64,000 bases of DNA, from assembly GCF_046630445.1 (NCBI RefSeq), contig NC_092334.1:188052501-188116500 (forward strand), given 5' to 3'. The notes under the pieces are model-generated. The model was not told where the DNA came from. It did no database searches and saw nothing but the letters and a program-made list of their open reading frames with translations. Numbering within the stretch: the first letter of the stretch is position 1; the number at the start of each line of letters is the position of its first letter. This DNA comes from Rutidosis leptorrhynchoides. Lineage: Eukaryota; Streptophyta; Magnoliopsida; Asterales; Asteraceae. Shown in pieces: positions 61,396-64,000 of this stretch. Made by a program: the position numbers and the translations under genes.

Positions 61396-63843
61396 TGTAA
61401 CATCCCGCGTTTTTCCGTTAAATTTATTTTAACACCGTCTTTTTTTTTAATAATATCTTTCGTCATTTAATTTGGCATCTTTCGTTAACTAACATTCATA
61501 ATATTCTCGTTATTTAATTATAACATCACTCGTTTACTCTAACGTTTTAAAATATTTCGTTTGGTTAATTCCCGCACCCGACAACAAACTCGAGGGACTA
61601 GTTTCGCCAAGGGAGCAAAGATGTGACTAGCTTTTGACTAGTCAACACCCACCTCCCCATTCCCTTCCATTTTCATTTTCATTTTCTTTTAACACTTTCA
61701 AGAATTCTCTCAAATCTTCAAACAAGAAATCATCATCCATTTTAAATCGATCAAGCTTCAATCCAAACAAATTACATATTTGGAATCCTTGCATCTTCCT
61801 CTTCGATTTCATACCAACCTCATCTCGTTTGGGTAACTTTCTAAAATCACTAGATTTTTGTGTTCTTGATGTTTTTAACTTATAAAGTTGTTAATTAGTG
61901 TCTATGGCTCAAGTCTAACATGAATATATGATTTATATGTTCGATTTCGTTATTTTTGATAACTAGCATGAACTTGAAAGTTTGGTGTGTTTGATTTATG
62001 ATTTGGATGCTTAAATGTTGTTAATATGTTAAAGTGCAAGTATTAGATGTGTTCCTAGTGTCACTAGCTTCAATTTGATGTGTAGGTTGATTTGTAAAAC
62101 TTCATAAACTTGATTAGTGATTTTGGTGATTTTGGATTAGGGTTTGATAAGCTTTATATGAACTTTTGGTGCATCAAATGCTATGAATTGTTGTTGATAA
62201 GTGTTTAGTTGCAATGTGTGTTTGATTACCTTCAAAACGGCATATCACATGTGTGAATTGGATTCCCGAAACTTAAAATGCATTTGATGAGCTTGAAACT
62301 TTGAAAATGGATTCTTAATGATCACTTGACGGAAAATCGGTTATTGAAATTGATGAATTGCTTGATGAAATGTGCTTAGTTGTTTTCCTTGTCAAATTAC
62401 CTTTCTAATGATATAGGTTATGCGTTTTAAGTGTTTTCGGTGCATGAAATATGTTAAAATGAGTTTTGGTTCGTTACTTAAGTTATTTTTCTGCAATCAG
62501 CAATTCCCCAGGTTATGCGCGCCGCGCGTGCACCTGCGCGCCGCGCAAATCAGAAAAACCAAATAAATGGTTCCCTTGGTCGAGTTCTGACCTGGTATTG
62601 CACATGGGTGCGCGCCGCGCAACCCATTGCGCACCGCGCAAATGGCCCAGGCCAACTTTCTTGTCTTTAAACGCTCCCAAAATGTTTCCCGCTTAACCGT
62701 AACTCCGATTAACATGAAACTTGACTATTATGCTCGTATATGACTTCTCATCATGAGAAAATTGTCGGACACCCGACCCGACCCCGTTGACTTTGACTTT
62801 GACCAAGTTTGACTTTTAGTCAAACTTAACCAAACGATTATACAATCGTTCTAACATACTTAACTACTTGTATCGTGCATGAAACTTGACAAATTGATTC
62901 ACATGCTATATTAATCGAGTCGTAACGAGCCATAGGACTAATTGAACATCTTTGACCATTTGTGTTTACCGTTATTGATACAACCTATATGTTTAGGTCA
63001 AGACTAGCATTGTTCTTTGCACGTTTACTTGTTGAAGTACTATTTCACTCTTGCAATCAAAGGTGAGATCATAGTCCCACTTTTACTCTTTTTGAACTTA
63101 TATTTGGGATGAGAAAACATAAACGATTCTTTTGAACTAAGTGAACACAAGAACGGGAAAACAAACATTCTACATACGAGTTTAGAACAAAAAGCCTCAA
63201 TTCGATTATCATTAGTTACACTTGACGGGTGTAAGCGAGAACTTATGTTATATGGCCATATGGGTTGACAACCCTCATCTTTGACGGTTCGCTACCGTCT
63301 ACGGATGAAATATATTTTCGAGAATCAGTGTTTGTTCTAGCACTATGGATGGGGTATACAATGGATGGAATGTTAAGCTTTGATAATTGGGTGCTCGTGA
63401 ATATTAACTTTTAGAATGTGTTACTATTATTTCAACTTTGCAAACCTTGTGGTTCGACTTACTTACTTTTACTCACTTACTTACTTAAACCTATGATTTC
63501 ACCAACGTTTTCGTTGACAGATTTCTATGTTTTTCTCAGGTCTTACACGATATGTGAAACATGCTTCCGCTCACTATTTGATACTTGCATTGGATGTCGA
63601 GTATACATGCATTACTTGGAGCGTCTTTGACTTTACTTTAAACCGTGTCGCCTAGATTTCAAATGTACTTATAACCTTGTAACTTAACTTTTGGTTGAAC
63701 AATTCTTGTAAACTTTGGGAACAATCTTTATTTTGAAATGAAGGCGACATATTTTGGTCAAACTTTGTCTTAAAGACTTATGACCATGCAATGGGACCTA
63801 CGTAGATGACGCCGTCACTTGACGATTTGTCGGGGTCGCTACA
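61396..63843 (+). mobile_element. 5' LTR of second chromovirus, element 2
   Basis: 2448 bp from TGTAACATCCCGCG to GGTCGCTACA; collinear with 54396-56709. Confidence 0.88.
62517..62639. repeat. Four GCGCGCCGCGC motifs in LTR (element 2)
   Basis: GCGCGCCGCGC at 62517-62527, 62536-62546 and 62610-62620, and GCGCACCGCGC at 62629-62639: two pairs of an 11-bp palindrome with a single central base. The collinear place in element 1 has different motifs. Confidence 0.92.
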
Positions 63844-63845
63844 AG

Positions 63846-63857
63846 TGGTATCAGAGC
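63846..63857 (+). other. Primer-binding site, element 2
   Basis: TGGTATCAGAGC, the exact tRNA-Met-type site, two bases after the LTR. Confidence 0.9.
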
Positions 63858-64000
63858 ATTGGTTGTAGGGATTTAGAGTTCATTTGTGTCCACCCCGAGT
63901 CATAGGGTACATAGGTGAATCTAGACTACAACCGGCATATAGACTAAAGTAGGAATTACTTGACTATTTGTGCATTTATACTCGAACTCTTCTATCATAT

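Larger units (their letters stand above)
61396..64000 (+). mobile_element. Second chromovirus family, element 2 (5' end)
   Basis: 5' LTR followed by a primer site and the first 140 bp of leader; the element runs off the right edge. Because a primer site and not a polypurine tract adjoins it, this LTR is the 5' one of a separate insertion, within the Athila-like element. Confidence 0.85.

Overview
The window is plant nuclear DNA, almost certainly eudicot; the long-LTR Ty3/gypsy families look to me like those of Asteraceae, but that is recognition rather than proof. It is a retrotransposon-dense region: nearly everything belongs to nested LTR retrotransposons, and the only ordinary host gene I recognise is one intronless, C-terminally truncated pentatricopeptide-repeat (PPR) gene (44844-46271, minus). 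I see no rRNA gene, complete tRNA gene, CRISPR array or bacterial-type operon.

Layout, left half. 1-5326: 3' tail and 3' LTR of a Tekay-like gypsy element. 5327-7222: an LTR-like block and a broken Copia gag. 7223-23114: a Tat-lineage gypsy element with second RNase H and an antisense spliced gene, but no gag; it is split by a young Copia element (11366-19466, target duplication GTTTT). 23115-25005: no recognised gene. 25006-40884: a gag-only Copia element (target duplication TAAAT) whose 5' LTR was hit by a minus-strand Tekay chromovirus (25090-38608, target duplication AACTC).

Layout, right half. 40885-44843: small non-autonomous elements (tandem short LTRs, a hAT-type MITE with a perfect 8-bp target duplication, a possible SINE). 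Then the PPR gene. 47061-47672: another MITE-like element. From 47918 to the right edge there is a chain of insertions: an Athila-like LTR cut by Tekay copy 2 (48941-54395), cut by another chromovirus (54396-58471), cut by a minus-strand Athila-like element (58472-61395), cut by a further chromovirus LTR (61396 onward).

Main points. (1) Both Tekay copies carry, between primer site and gag, the same two extra reading frames: an acidic Glu-rich protein and an F-box protein. This looks like a host F-box gene captured by, and retained in, a retrotransposon family. (2) LTRs of several unrelated families carry short repeated, CpG-rich, self-complementary motifs, in some cases just upstream of a TATA-like box; the motif differs by family and even between two LTRs of one family. 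(3) Integrases of two unrelated elements have lost the same catalytic glutamate (Lys, AAA codon), and many premature stops fit C-to-T or G-to-A change, as expected for deamination of methylated DNA. (4) The Tat element's antisense gene has a canonical 74-bp intron. LTR-pair differences counted by eye (about 5%, 3%, 2.5% and 0.7%) agree with the nesting order.
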